Shown piece by piece: positions 8,811-18,651 of a stretch of 64,000 bases of DNA; position 1 is the stretch's first letter, and every line of letters begins with the position of its first letter. Source of the DNA: Porphyromonas gingivicanis JCM 15907 (GTDB lineage: Bacteria; Bacteroidota; Bacteroidia; Bacteroidales; Porphyromonadaceae); the NCBI RefSeq assembly GCF_000614585.1, contig NZ_BAKX01000003.1, forward strand, positions 284,214 to 348,213. Direction: 5' to 3'. The translations under genes were made by a program, and so were the position numbers. The notes beneath the pieces are model-generated. The model was not told the DNA's origin and searched no databases. It was given only the letters and a program-made list of their open reading frames with translations.

Positions 8811-10793
8811 TTACTTTGTAAATAGTTGCTGTAAGGTCTCTACCATAGCGGTAGTGGTAGCGAAAATATCGTCTACATGATTGATAGCCCCAGATAACGC
8901 AATTCCTTGTATATCTAATGATGCAAGGTCAGCAAAATCAGAAGGCGTAATCCCTCCGATAGCAAATAAAGGAATAGGGTGGGGGAGTTGCTGATTATAC
9001 TTACTCAAAACGTCCATTCCCTTCTTTCCTAATATAGGGCTAAGTACTTTTTTGGTGGAGGTGGCTCGATAGGGTCCTATACCAATGTAGTCTACTCCCT
9101 CAAGAGCTCTTTGACTTATATCTTGACACGTGTTGCAAGTACCTCCTATTATTTTACTTGTTCCTAAGACTTTTCGAGCTGTGGCTGGAGAGACATCCCC
9201 CAAGCCCAAATGCACTCCATGAGCATCGCAAGCTAAGGCGGTTTCCAAGTCGTCGTTTATAATCAGCGTTGCTCCGAGATAGTTTTGCATCAGCTTTTTT
9301 AGAGCAAATGCTGCTTCAAGTCTCTGAGCTGAAGACACCTCTTTCATGCGTAACTGTACCCATCGGACACCTGCCTCTAAGGCAAATTCTGCTTTGGAAA
9401 GTAATTCTGTCAAGTCCGTCGAGTCGGTAATATATTGGAGGTGGCAGGTCTTTAAGCGCAGCTTTTTCTCGATCAATTCAACAGGTTTATGCCCTCCTAA
9501 GAGCTGACTATTTGAACGTCGGAAAGCATCTGTTCGCCATTGTCCCCATCTACAAGCAGAGGGTAGGTCATACCCATGAGCAAGAAATGAAACAATAGAG
9601 GCAGAGAGGGTACACCCCGTACCATGTTTGTCGTGCGGAGTGCGTGGCACTGTATATCGAGCCATCTGCCCATCAGGCGAAAAAAGCAAATCTGTCGAAA
9701 CATTTTTGTGGCTGTTTTCGTGTCCTCCCTTTAATAAGATATAGGTTTGATATTCAGAGGCCAACAGAGAAAGGTCGAATGCTTCGGTAGAGCCAAAAAG
9801 TTGTTGCGCTTCGGGATAATTAGGAGTAACCAACGTTATTAGAGAAAGAAACTCCTTGATTTCATTGGCAGAAAAAGCATTGTGTATGCTATTTTCCGAA
9901 GCAGAGGCTTTGAGAATTGGGTCCCAAACAACATAGCGTACTCCCTTTTGACGGAGTTTTTGAGCGATTCTGATACCTTGTCGGAGTGAAGAAATCAATC
10001 CTATTTTACAAGCAACAGGGGTATGATGTGCCAAAAGTACCTCTAAGGGGTGCTCTTCTTCAAGTGGCGATAAGGAGACAAAGTCATATTCGTTTTGAGC
10101 TGTTATCGAGCTACATACCGAAAGAGGATAGGTGTCATTGCTTTCAAAAACTCTTATATCTCCCCCTATTCCTGCTCCTGACGTGGGGTCATGCCCTGCT
10201 ACGGTTAAGACTTCGGGCTGAGGGTAGCGCAAGAAAGCCTCTTCGATATACTCTCCCGAAACGGCTAAATCCCCTAAAACAGCTACTCCCGAAAAACCAT
10301 ACTCCAAAGCCTTCCTATATCTTTCGTGGGTTATACCACCTAAGGCGACTACAGGAAAGGGTAACTGAGGCAGATATTTTTGGCATTCCTTTACGTTCAA
10401 CTGTGCTGGATAGTTAGTTTTGGAAATGCTATCGAATAGTGGACTGAGCAAGGCATAAGTCGGTACAAAGGGAAGCTGTCGCAACTCTTCTATCGAATGA
10501 GCAGAAACAGATACTCTGCCTCGATTTATACCCTGCCAGTCTCGCCACTGGTCAATATATTCTTTACGCAAATGAATACCCCCTGTACCTGCTATATCTC
10601 CTAACTCAAAGTAATCACACAAAACAACTCTATGCCTAAAAGCAGGCTCGATAGCTTGAATGCAAGCCTTGTATTGCTCTCGAGAAGCATTAGGTAGTCG
10701 CAAGTGCAATGAGTGCAACCCAAGTGAAAAAAGACGGTTGTAACGAACTATATCTCTTGGAGTAGCATCGGGGGGAGTAATAGCGATAAACAT
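8811..10793 (-). CDS. TenI-ThiD-ThiE three-domain fusion (thiazole tautomerase/HMP-P kinase/thiamine phosphate synthase)
   Basis: This 660-residue protein has three enzymes in tandem. Residues about 1-190 are a ThiE/TenI-type barrel. It lacks the ThiE QxRxK and ND motifs but keeps SAHS with a histidine at residue 99, the position of the TenI catalytic histidine, so it is probably a TenI thiazole tautomerase. Residues about 194-435 are ThiD: TVAGHDPTSGAGIGGD, SSITAQN and the anion-hole motif HGTGC at 390-394. Residues about 445-655 are ThiE: VQLRMKE (479-485), NDD (513-515), AHGVHLGLGD, GPYRATSTKK and AIGGI. It would perform HMP phosphorylation, thiazole aromatisation and coupling to thiamine phosphate in one chain. 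thiC precedes by 20 bp and thiG follows. The TenI assignment is inference; ThiD and ThiE are clear. Confidence 0.9.
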   Translation of the reverse strand: MFIAITPPDATPRDIVRYNRLFSLGLHSLHLRLPNASREQYKACIQAIEPAFRHRVVLCDYFELGDIAGTGGIHLRKEYIDQWRDWQGINRGRVSVSAHSIEELRQLPFVPTYALLSPLFDSISKTNYPAQLNVKECQKYLPQLPFPVVALGGITHERYRKALEYGFSGVAVLGDLAVSGEYIEEAFLRYPQPEVLTVAGHDPTSGAGIGGDIRVFESNDTYPLSVCSSITAQNEYDFVSLSPLEEEHPLEVLLAHHTPVACKIGLISSLRQGIRIAQKLRQKGVRYVVWDPILKASASENSIHNAFSANEIKEFLSLITLVTPNYPEAQQLFGSTEAFDLSLLASEYQTYILLKGGHENSHKNVSTDLLFSPDGQMARYTVPRTPHDKHGTGCTLSASIVSFLAHGYDLPSACRWGQWRTDAFRRSNSQLLGGHKPVELIEKKLRLKTCHLQYITDSTDLTELLSKAEFALEAGVRWVQLRMKEVSSAQRLEAAFALKKLMQNYLGATLIINDDLETALACDAHGVHLGLGDVSPATARKVLGTSKIIGGTCNTCQDISQRALEGVDYIGIGPYRATSTKKVLSPILGKKGMDVLSKYNQQLPHPIPLFAIGGITPSDFADLASLDIQGIALSGAINHVDDIFATTTAMVETLQQLFTK

Positions 10794-10813
10794 AGGTATT
10801 CTTTCGATAAAGA

Positions 10814-12592
<1,779 letters not shown>

Positions 12593-12637
12593 TTAGACTG
12601 TTATTTACTGTTTTGAAAATCTTTATTCTTGTTGGGC

Positions 12638-12838
12638 TTATCCTCCTCTTACAGCTCCGATAATGAGTATCTTATCTCCTTCTTTAAGATAGGTTATTTC
12701 CCAGTTTTCTCGCTTTATAATTTCTTGATTGACTGCCACGGCAATGTATCCACCTTCTATCTGCTCCAAGGCAATAAGAGAGGTTATAGTACACTCATCA
12801 GGCACTATTTTTATCTTTTGATTAAGTTCGATTTGCAT
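12638..12838 (-). CDS. thiS: ThiS, sulfur-carrier protein
   Basis: This 66-residue ubiquitin-like protein ends in the obligatory di-glycine (AVRGG), which is converted to a thiocarboxylate that donates sulfur to ThiG. The mid-section LIALEQIEGGYIAVAVNQEI and KEGDKILIIGAV matches the ThiS beta-grasp fold. It is the first gene behind the TPP riboswitch. No thiF adenylyltransferase is found in this operon, so activation must come from a gene outside the window. Confidence 0.93.
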   Translation of the reverse strand: MQIELNQKIKIVPDECTITSLIALEQIEGGYIAVAVNQEIIKRENWEITYLKEGDKILIIGAVRGG

Positions 12839-12961
12839 TATTCTTAATGGGTTACATTCTCTCCATCCTTTTCAAACAGGGATTTTTAGAAGAGTAATTC
12901 CATCAAACTTGGGAATAAATGGGAGGTAACCATGGCCAGAACAAGCCACTTCAAAGATTGT

Positions 12962-13056
12962 TTCTTTGCCTACGCCAGTATTATCTGGATCAGGTCACGG
13001 GTATCCTCTCAGCCAAAAAGGAGATATTACAACTCTTATTGGCACCCCCAAGAAAG
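12962..13056 (-). promoter_or_regulatory. TPP riboswitch controlling the thiS-thiC-tenI/thiD/thiE-thiG-thiH-symporter operon
   Basis: Read on the minus strand, the segment has the conserved thi-box parts in order: GGGGGTGCC, GGCTGAGAGGATACCCG, TGACCTGATCC and AGATAATACTGGCGTAGGCA. These are the P2/P4 arms and thiamine pyrophosphate pocket sequences of the TPP aptamer. It lies between a good promoter (13.1 kb) and thiS. Binding of TPP is expected to shut off the operon; the approximately 115 bp between aptamer and thiS would hold the expression platform, in which I could not define one clear terminator. Confidence 0.93.
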
Positions 13057-13082
13057 ATTAGACTCTTCATTCTAATCCTCGG

Positions 13083-13113
13083 CAAAGGTATCATTATATA
13101 TGTAGAGAACAAA
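13083..13113 (-). promoter_or_regulatory. Promoter of the thiamine operon
   Basis: On the minus strand a TTTG (13110..13113) is separated by exactly 19 bp from TACCTTTG (13083..13090), matching the Bacteroidetes TTTG-N19-TAnnTTTG promoter. It lies about 27 bp upstream of the TPP aptamer, the right place for its start site. Confidence 0.75.
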
Positions 13114-13324
13114 ATTTCTGTTCTCTTTTTGCCAACTTTTAGACCTCGATGAATATGAAAAACGATAAAAAATATCGAGCAAAACTCATCTTTTACTTAA
13201 TAAAATATATTAGATGTTTACTTCTCTCTGCCCAAATATATATTTTATTGAGGAGATTTTCATTCTCTTACTCTTCAACTTATTGTGATAGTAGAAAAAA
13301 TCTATAATAATCGCTATTAATACT

Positions 13325-13332
13325 TACCTTTG
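13325..13332 (+). promoter_or_regulatory. -7 box for the sugar kinase gene
   Basis: TACCTTTG matches TAnnTTTG and lies 20 bp upstream of the ROK kinase start. A well-spaced -33 TTTG is not evident. The roughly 190 bp between this and the thi promoter is very AT-rich (an intergenic region with divergent promoters). Confidence 0.55.
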
Positions 13333-13352
13333 TCCTCCGTCTTGATTTGTGA

Positions 13353-14327
13353 ATGTTAGATATGACTAAATCGTACGTTATAGGAGTTGATATCGGCGGT
13401 ACAAATACTGTCTTCGGTATTGTTGATGCCCGTGGTACTATCGTTGCAACAAACTCCTTAAAAACTCAGGAATATGGAGACAATGCAGAGAAGTTTGTAG
13501 ACCATTTGGCTGACAAAATTTCTCTATTAATTGAGGAGAATAACCTAAGAGATAGTGTACGCTCCGTTGGAATAGGAGCTCCTAATGGCAATTACTATAC
13601 AGGTACTATTGACTTTGCCACCAATATGGCATGGAAAAAATCCCTCCCGATTGTAACGATGCTTTCGGAGCGTTTGAACCTACCTACAATATTAACTAAT
13701 GATGCCAAGGCTGCAGCTATAGGAGAGATGACATACGGTGTAGCCAAAGGGCTCAAAGATTTTATTATGATTACTTTGGGTACAGGAGTCGGTAGCGGTA
13801 TCGTCGTTAATGAAAAGGTACTCTACGGCACCGATAGCTTGGCAGGAGAGTTGGGGCACTTCATAGTGCGACGCAACGGGCGCAAGTGTGGTTGTGGGAG
13901 AAATGGTTGCTTGGAAACCTACTGTTCGGCATCGGGTATTGTCCGTTCTGCCCATGAATTCTTGGATGCACGCACAGAGCCAAGTTTACTCCGAAGTATA
14001 GATAGAGACAAATTGACCTCCAAGGATATTTACGAGGCTGCCTCTCGGGGAGATGCTATTGCAATAGATATTTTCAATTTTACAGGAAAGATATTGGGGG
14101 AAACGTTGGCAGACTTTGTCACTTTCTCCAGTCCTGAAGCCTTTGTCCTCTTTGGGGGATTGGCAGCTGCTGGAGACCTATTGATGAATCCCGTTAAAGA
14201 GGCTTTCCAAACCAACTTGCTTAAAGTTTACAACCCACCTAAACTTCTATTCTCTTCCTTGCCTGCAGCGGACTCTGCTGTATTGGGAGCTGCCGCCATT
14301 GCATGGGAAGCTAAGAGCGAAAAATAG
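13353..14327 (+). CDS. ROK-family sugar kinase, probably glucokinase
   Basis: This 324-residue protein has the ATP-binding GVDIGGTNT near the N-terminus, the sugar-binding and catalytic segment LTNDAKAAAIGE, ITLGTGVGSGI, and the ROK zinc motif CxCGxxGCxE seen as CGCGRNGCLE in ELGHFIVRRNGRKCGC. These define bacterial ROK glucokinases, which make glucose 6-phosphate from glucose and ATP. It lacks an N-terminal HTH, so it is an enzyme and not a repressor. An ATG at 13362 is an alternative start. Substrate specificity is inferred from the family. Confidence 0.88.
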   Translation: MLDMTKSYVIGVDIGGTNTVFGIVDARGTIVATNSLKTQEYGDNAEKFVDHLADKISLLIEENNLRDSVRSVGIGAPNGNYYTGTIDFATNMAWKKSLPIVTMLSERLNLPTILTNDAKAAAIGEMTYGVAKGLKDFIMITLGTGVGSGIVVNEKVLYGTDSLAGELGHFIVRRNGRKCGCGRNGCLETYCSASGIVRSAHEFLDARTEPSLLRSIDRDKLTSKDIYEAASRGDAIAIDIFNFTGKILGETLADFVTFSSPEAFVLFGGLAAAGDLLMNPVKEAFQTNLLKVYNPPKLLFSSLPAADSAVLGAAAIAWEAKSEK

Positions 14328-14363
14328 TAGAATGTAATCGAAATTAAGTATAGAATTATAGAT

Positions 14364-15134
14364 ATGAGTGTTATGAAAAATCCTGTCGCTCTCGTTACGG
14401 GAGCTACGTCGGGTATAGGAAAAGCTACCGCTTGTAAGTTGGCTAAAATGGGCTATAAGGTTATCATAACGGGACGCAGAAAAGAACGCTTAGAAGAGGT
14501 AGCTCAAACACTTCGAGACGAATGCAAAATAGAAGTACTTCCTCTACACTTTGATGTGCGCAACAATAGGGAGGTAGAAGAGCATTTGGGCAACCTCCCC
14601 AAGGAATGGAAAGATATAGAGGTGCTGGTCAATAATGCTGGCTTAGCCGCTGGCTTAGAACCCATTCAAGAGGGACTTCTGGAGGATTGGGAACAGATGA
14701 TTGATACCAACATCAAGGGCTTACTCTATGTAACCCGAGTGGTAGCTCCCTCTATGATAGCACGTAAAAAAGGGCATATTTTCAATATCGGTTCTATTGC
14801 TGGGCGTGAAGTATACCCCAATGGTAACGTTTACTGTGCGACCAAACATGCGGTAGATGCTATCTCTAAAGCGATGCGCATCGATATGCACAAGTATGGT
14901 ATCAAGGTTACTCAAGTTGCTCCAGGGGCGGTAGAAACAGAATTTTCGCTGGTACGCTTCCACCAAGATGCAGACCGTGCCGAAAATGTGTATAAGGGCT
15001 ACACTCCGCTAACAGGGGAGGATATAGCTGATTGCATTGCTGCTGCTTTGAATCTACCCGAGCATGTTTGCTTGGCAGATATGTTGGTACTTCCCAAAGC
15101 ACAAGGCTCCAGTAGAGACTTTTTCAAAGAGTAA
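14364..15134 (+). CDS. SDR-family NAD(P)-dependent oxidoreductase
   Basis: This 256-residue short-chain dehydrogenase has the Rossmann glycine motif TGATSGIG (about residues 13-20), NNAG, and a catalytic Ser-Tyr-Lys set in NIGSIAGREVYPNGNVYCATK. It resembles YdfG-type 3-hydroxy acid/serine dehydrogenases, but the substrate is not determinable. It lies 37 bp after the kinase and is probably co-transcribed. A strong terminator follows about 210 bp downstream. Confidence 0.9.
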   Translation: MSVMKNPVALVTGATSGIGKATACKLAKMGYKVIITGRRKERLEEVAQTLRDECKIEVLPLHFDVRNNREVEEHLGNLPKEWKDIEVLVNNAGLAAGLEPIQEGLLEDWEQMIDTNIKGLLYVTRVVAPSMIARKKGHIFNIGSIAGREVYPNGNVYCATKHAVDAISKAMRIDMHKYGIKVTQVAPGAVETEFSLVRFHQDADRAENVYKGYTPLTGEDIADCIAAALNLPEHVCLADMLVLPKAQGSSRDFFKE

Positions 15135-15239
15135 AGCGAAAAACTACAAATAAATTTCTCGATAGGTTCCACTATACGGAGCGTAACAATAGAGGGGGAG
15201 GCTCTTAGTCTTCCCCTTTCTTTTTGAAATTGTTATACT

Positions 15240-15398
15240 CCTTTCATAGGTTACCTCCTGTTAGAGGAGAAGATAGAGGAAAGCGTTTTTGTTCAAAGTA
15301 TTGTCCCTTGCCAGCGAACTCCCCATCTGTGGTGGAGTATAAAGCCCATAGGATTATGTACTTTTCGGTATAGTACATAGCCCTATGGGCTTTTTTTG
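15240..15398 (+). ncRNA. Candidate small RNA ending in an intrinsic terminator
   Basis: The 500-bp gene-free stretch 15135..15636 holds a segment that looks like a discrete transcript. Weak promoter-like text lies near 15235-15247. A hairpin is formed by TACCTCCTGTTAGAGGAGA around 15252, and a long terminator hairpin with a T-tract ends at 15398. No ORF fits. I do not recognise an Rfam family; it may simply be the 3' end of the SDR transcript. Confidence 0.25.
15341..15397 (+). terminator. Strong intrinsic terminator
   Basis: The arms AAAGCCCATAGGATTATGTA and TACATAGCCCTATGGGCTTT pair over about 22 bp with two mismatches and a loop of about 10 nt. They are followed by a run of seven T's and more T-rich sequence. 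It ends transcription from the kinase-SDR unit or from the candidate small RNA. Confidence 0.8.
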
Positions 15399-15446
15399 TT
15401 TGTTTTTCCGAGTATTCTTCTTTTCCAAACTCCAGAACTAACGTTC

Positions 15447-15534
15447 AAAAGGGCTAATCCTTTTTAAGATAAGGACTAATGGTTTCTTCTCAAACCATCA
15501 GTGCTTTTCGATGAAAGGGTTATAGGTTGGAGAC
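15447..15534. repeat. Degenerate 22-nt phased repeat array 2
   Basis: Four units start at 15447, 15469, 15491 and 15513. They carry AAAAGGGCTAAT, ATAAGGACTAAT, CAAACCATCAGT and GAAAGGGTTATA, each followed by T-rich sequence. The period is exactly 22 nt. The array ends about 55 bp before the helicase -7 box. Confidence 0.7.
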
Positions 15535-15589
15535 TTGGATGTATTCCTTCTAAATCAGAGAGTATATACGCTATGCGTGTAGCTATCTG

Positions 15590-15597
15590 TATCTTTG
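15590..15597 (+). promoter_or_regulatory. -7 box of the helicase promoter
   Basis: TATCTTTG matches the Bacteroidetes -7 consensus and lies 39 bp upstream of the helicase start codon. No -33 element is clear at 19-21 bp spacing. Confidence 0.55.
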
Positions 15598-15636
15598 TAG
15601 TGCCATTGGTCCTGTTGATATGGCATACCGTTTCGA

Positions 15637-18003
15637 ATGATTGATTACAAACAAGAATTAAATTCCGCTCAGGCAGAAGCTGTACTTTACGATGGGGGAC
15701 CTGCCCTCGTGATTGCAGGAGCTGGTTCGGGGAAGACCCGTGTTTTAACCTATAAATTGGCGCATCTGATAGAGTGTGGTTATGCGCCCGAGAAGCTAAT
15801 GGCTCTCACATTTACCAACAAAGCTGCTCAAGAGATGCAACAGCGTGTGGCTCAAATGGTCTCTGCCCACGCCGCCTCTAAAATGAGGGTGGGTACGTTC
15901 CACTCCGTTTTTGCTCGCATCCTAAGGCGATACGCTCCGCTATTAGGCTTTACGCCTAATTTCTCTATCTACGACACTTCGGATTCTAAGAGCTTGGTGA
16001 AAAAAATAGTCAAGGAACTCAACTTAGATAATCGGCTCTACACCCCCAAGCTCATACTCAACCGTATCTCAACCTCCAAAAACAGGCTTATAACCCCACA
16101 AGCCTACAATTCGCAGGTCGATATGGTGTCGTACGATAAATCCAACGGTATTACACTCATCAACTCCATCTATGAACTTTATACGCAACGCTGTAAGGAG
16201 GCCAATGCGATGGACTTTGATGATTTGCTCTTCCTTTTCAACGTTCTGCTTCGAGATTTTCCCGAAGTGTTGCAGGAGATTCAAGAAAGTATCGACTATC
16301 TGCTGATTGATGAGTTCCAAGATACGAACCCCTCTCAATACCTTATTGTACGCCGATTAGTCGAAAGTAAGCAACGAATATTTGCCGTAGGAGACGATGC
16401 GCAGAGTATCTACTCGTTTCGAGGGGCAAGTATGCAAAACATTCTATCCTTTACACAACTTTTCCCCGAGGCACGCCTTTTCAAATTGGAGGAGAACTAT
16501 CGCTCTTCGCAAAACATTGTCAATCTTGCCAATAGCCTCATAGAACACAATAGGGAGCGCATACCGAAGAAAGTTTTTTCTCGCCGTCCTAAGGGAACAA
16601 AAACAATACTAAATGGGGCAGATAGTGGATATGAAGAGGCACAAAATGTAACCACCTCAATAGCCCATTACAAAAGGGAAAATCCGCTTCTCCCTTATAA
16701 CTCCTTTGCCATTCTGTACCGAACCAATGCGCAAAGTCGCCTTTTCGAAGAGCAGTTACGCACCGCAGGCATTCCCTACAAGATATATGGAGGACTTGCT
16801 TTCTATGGTAGAGCCGAAATCAAAAATATACTCGCTTACCTCCAACTAATCCTAAATAAGGACAATAATGAGGCTTTTGAACGAGCCGCCAAATATCCCA
16901 AAAAGGGCATAGGAGACAAGACATTGCAGGCTATCTACGACAGAGCACGTGGAGAAGGTATATCGCTCTATCGAGCCTCTCAAAAGCTATTGTTAGAGCA
17001 GGCTCCTCTGCCAAGAGCTGGAGCCAAAAACTTGGCACTTTATTTGGAGCTATTGGGCGATATTTCCACCCCTGTAGAGGGCAATTTTGTAGATTGGATT
17101 AAGTACATTGTAGTGCGGTCGGGCATTGTAGAAGCACTTCGATTGGACAATACCGAAGAGAGCGAAACACGCCTTGAAAATGTGGAAGAGTTCGTATCGA
17201 GTGTACAAGAATTCTTGACAGCTACGATAGAGAGCGATTTGCTCTTTGACCCCAATTACTCCACACCGCAAGATCTTTTAGCCCTCTTTCTACAGGGTAT
17301 CTCTCTCGCTTCTGATAGAGACGATGAAGAGCAGGAGGAAGACCGAGATGCTGTACATCTGATGACGGTTCACGCCTCTAAGGGATTGGAGTATGACTAT
17401 ATATATATTGTAGGTTTGGAGGAGGGCTTGTTCCCCTCTCAACGAAGCGAAATGGACGACAATCTCGAGGAAGAACGTCGTCTGCTCTACGTGGCAATAA
17501 CAAGAGCGAAAGAGCAGTGTAACCTTTATTTTGCTCGTTATCGTATCATTAACGGTAATGGTGCTCCTATGTTACCGAGCCGATTTTTGAAGGAGTTAGA
17601 TGCTTCTCTCTTAGCGCAAGAGGGTATTCGCCCCGAAGAGCATAGATTCTTGTCACTCACCTCTGCACCAGTACCAAAAAGGGGGATACCTGCCCCAAAA
17701 GCACAAAAAGAGGAACGCAAAGGGGTACCTATTTTAGGAGGTCCTATGAGGCAAGAAATACATTCTTCTCCTTTTACTACTTCTCGCAAAAATATAGAAA
17801 TAGAGAGCCATCAAGCTACTGTTAGCATCAAAAGCGCCGAAGACCTATCCTTAGGAGATAGAGTGTTTCATAAACTTTTTGGAGAGGGAATTGTAAAAGA
17901 GATTGAGGGAATCAAAGAGAATGCCATTGCAACAATAGACTTTGGTAGAGCTGGAGAAAAGCAGATATTCTTGCGCTTCGCAGCACTGAAAAAGTTTGTG
18001 TAA
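15637..18003 (+). CDS. pcrA: UvrD/PcrA-family SF1A DNA helicase
   Basis: This 788-residue helicase has motif Q (LNSAQAEAV), Walker A AGAGSGKT at about residues 27-34, LTFTNKAAQEM, motif II DEFQDTNPSQY, GDDAQSIYSFRGA, and late motifs TVHASKGLEYDYIYIVGLEEGLFP and LLYVAITRAKEQ. The C-terminal tail (LGDRVFHKLFGEGIV...) is the PcrA/UvrD interaction domain. It is a 3'-5' helicase for nucleotide-excision and mismatch repair and for clearing transcription or replication conflicts. It is monocistronic, preceded by array 2 and convergent with the PPTase gene. Confidence 0.93.
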   Translation: MIDYKQELNSAQAEAVLYDGGPALVIAGAGSGKTRVLTYKLAHLIECGYAPEKLMALTFTNKAAQEMQQRVAQMVSAHAASKMRVGTFHSVFARILRRYAPLLGFTPNFSIYDTSDSKSLVKKIVKELNLDNRLYTPKLILNRISTSKNRLITPQAYNSQVDMVSYDKSNGITLINSIYELYTQRCKEANAMDFDDLLFLFNVLLRDFPEVLQEIQESIDYLLIDEFQDTNPSQYLIVRRLVESKQRIFAVGDDAQSIYSFRGASMQNILSFTQLFPEARLFKLEENYRSSQNIVNLANSLIEHNRERIPKKVFSRRPKGTKTILNGADSGYEEAQNVTTSIAHYKRENPLLPYNSFAILYRTNAQSRLFEEQLRTAGIPYKIYGGLAFYGRAEIKNILAYLQLILNKDNNEAFERAAKYPKKGIGDKTLQAIYDRARGEGISLYRASQKLLLEQAPLPRAGAKNLALYLELLGDISTPVEGNFVDWIKYIVVRSGIVEALRLDNTEESETRLENVEEFVSSVQEFLTATIESDLLFDPNYSTPQDLLALFLQGISLASDRDDEEQEEDRDAVHLMTVHASKGLEYDYIYIVGLEEGLFPSQRSEMDDNLEEERRLLYVAITRAKEQCNLYFARYRIINGNGAPMLPSRFLKELDASLLAQEGIRPEEHRFLSLTSAPVPKRGIPAPKAQKEERKGVPILGGPMRQEIHSSPFTTSRKNIEIESHQATVSIKSAEDLSLGDRVFHKLFGEGIVKEIEGIKENAIATIDFGRAGEKQIFLRFAALKKFV

Positions 18004-18034
18004 GAGTTGGGAAATAGGGTTGGGAGGATTAGCC

Positions 18035-18643
18035 TTATAGGGCAGTTGAGGCTTGAGTGTCCGACAGGTAAGCCAAGGTGTAGAGCTCTTTTTGCTCTAC
18101 CGTTATAGAGAGCCTTGCCGAAGAAGTGGTAGGATGGCTGTAATGAAGTTGGAGGGTTTGTTTGCTCTCCTCTTTGTGAAAGGGAATGATACTATCCAAA
18201 AAAAGAGTGTGGTAATAGGCTCGAAAATCGGGATGAGCAGAGCGAAAGTATTTGAACGTAGCCTCCTTGGCACTCCAAATAATAGTGGCAAATCGCTCTT
18301 GCTCACAGTGTGTGCGGAGCTTCGACAATGCCTTCAACTCCTTATCATTCATAAATCGAGGAGCAACCCGCAATACTTTGGCATATTTACTCTCAATATC
18401 TATCCCAATATGACGAGCCGTAGAGGAGAGGAAGAGAGCTACAAAATCGGTCGAATGACTGATGCTAATTGTCCCCGAACACCCCTCTATGTAGGGTGCT
18501 CCTTCGGCTGTATGCGATAGTTTTCCGTGGGGTAGAAGTTGTTCTAAAAGCCGTTTAACCGCTTCTTGCTCTTGTGTACGTCGGGGGAGGGTAGTTGCCC
18601 CCTCTACGAGGTCTGCTACACGGGCTACAAAAACTCCTTCCAT
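18035..18643 (-). CDS. 4'-phosphopantetheinyl transferase superfamily protein
   Basis: This 202-residue protein has the Sfp-type motifs GIDIE (in RHIGIDIESKY) and WSAKEATFKYF, which bind Mg2+ and CoA. It would attach phosphopantetheine to acyl- or peptidyl-carrier proteins. It follows gldE by 8 bp in an ssb-gldE-PPTase unit. Whether it serves fatty acid ACP or another carrier is unknown. The catalytic residues are present. Confidence 0.88.
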   Translation of the reverse strand: MEGVFVARVADLVEGATTLPRRTQEQEAVKRLLEQLLPHGKLSHTAEGAPYIEGCSGTISISHSTDFVALFLSSTARHIGIDIESKYAKVLRVAPRFMNDKELKALSKLRTHCEQERFATIIWSAKEATFKYFRSAHPDFRAYYHTLFLDSIIPFHKEESKQTLQLHYSHPTTSSARLSITVEQKELYTLAYLSDTQASTAL

Positions 18644-18651
18644 TGAGGCGT

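Noticed and set aside
12919..13152. A 77-codon plus-strand ORF upstream of the kinase
   Set aside because: It is antisense to the TPP riboswitch and has no protein-like pattern.
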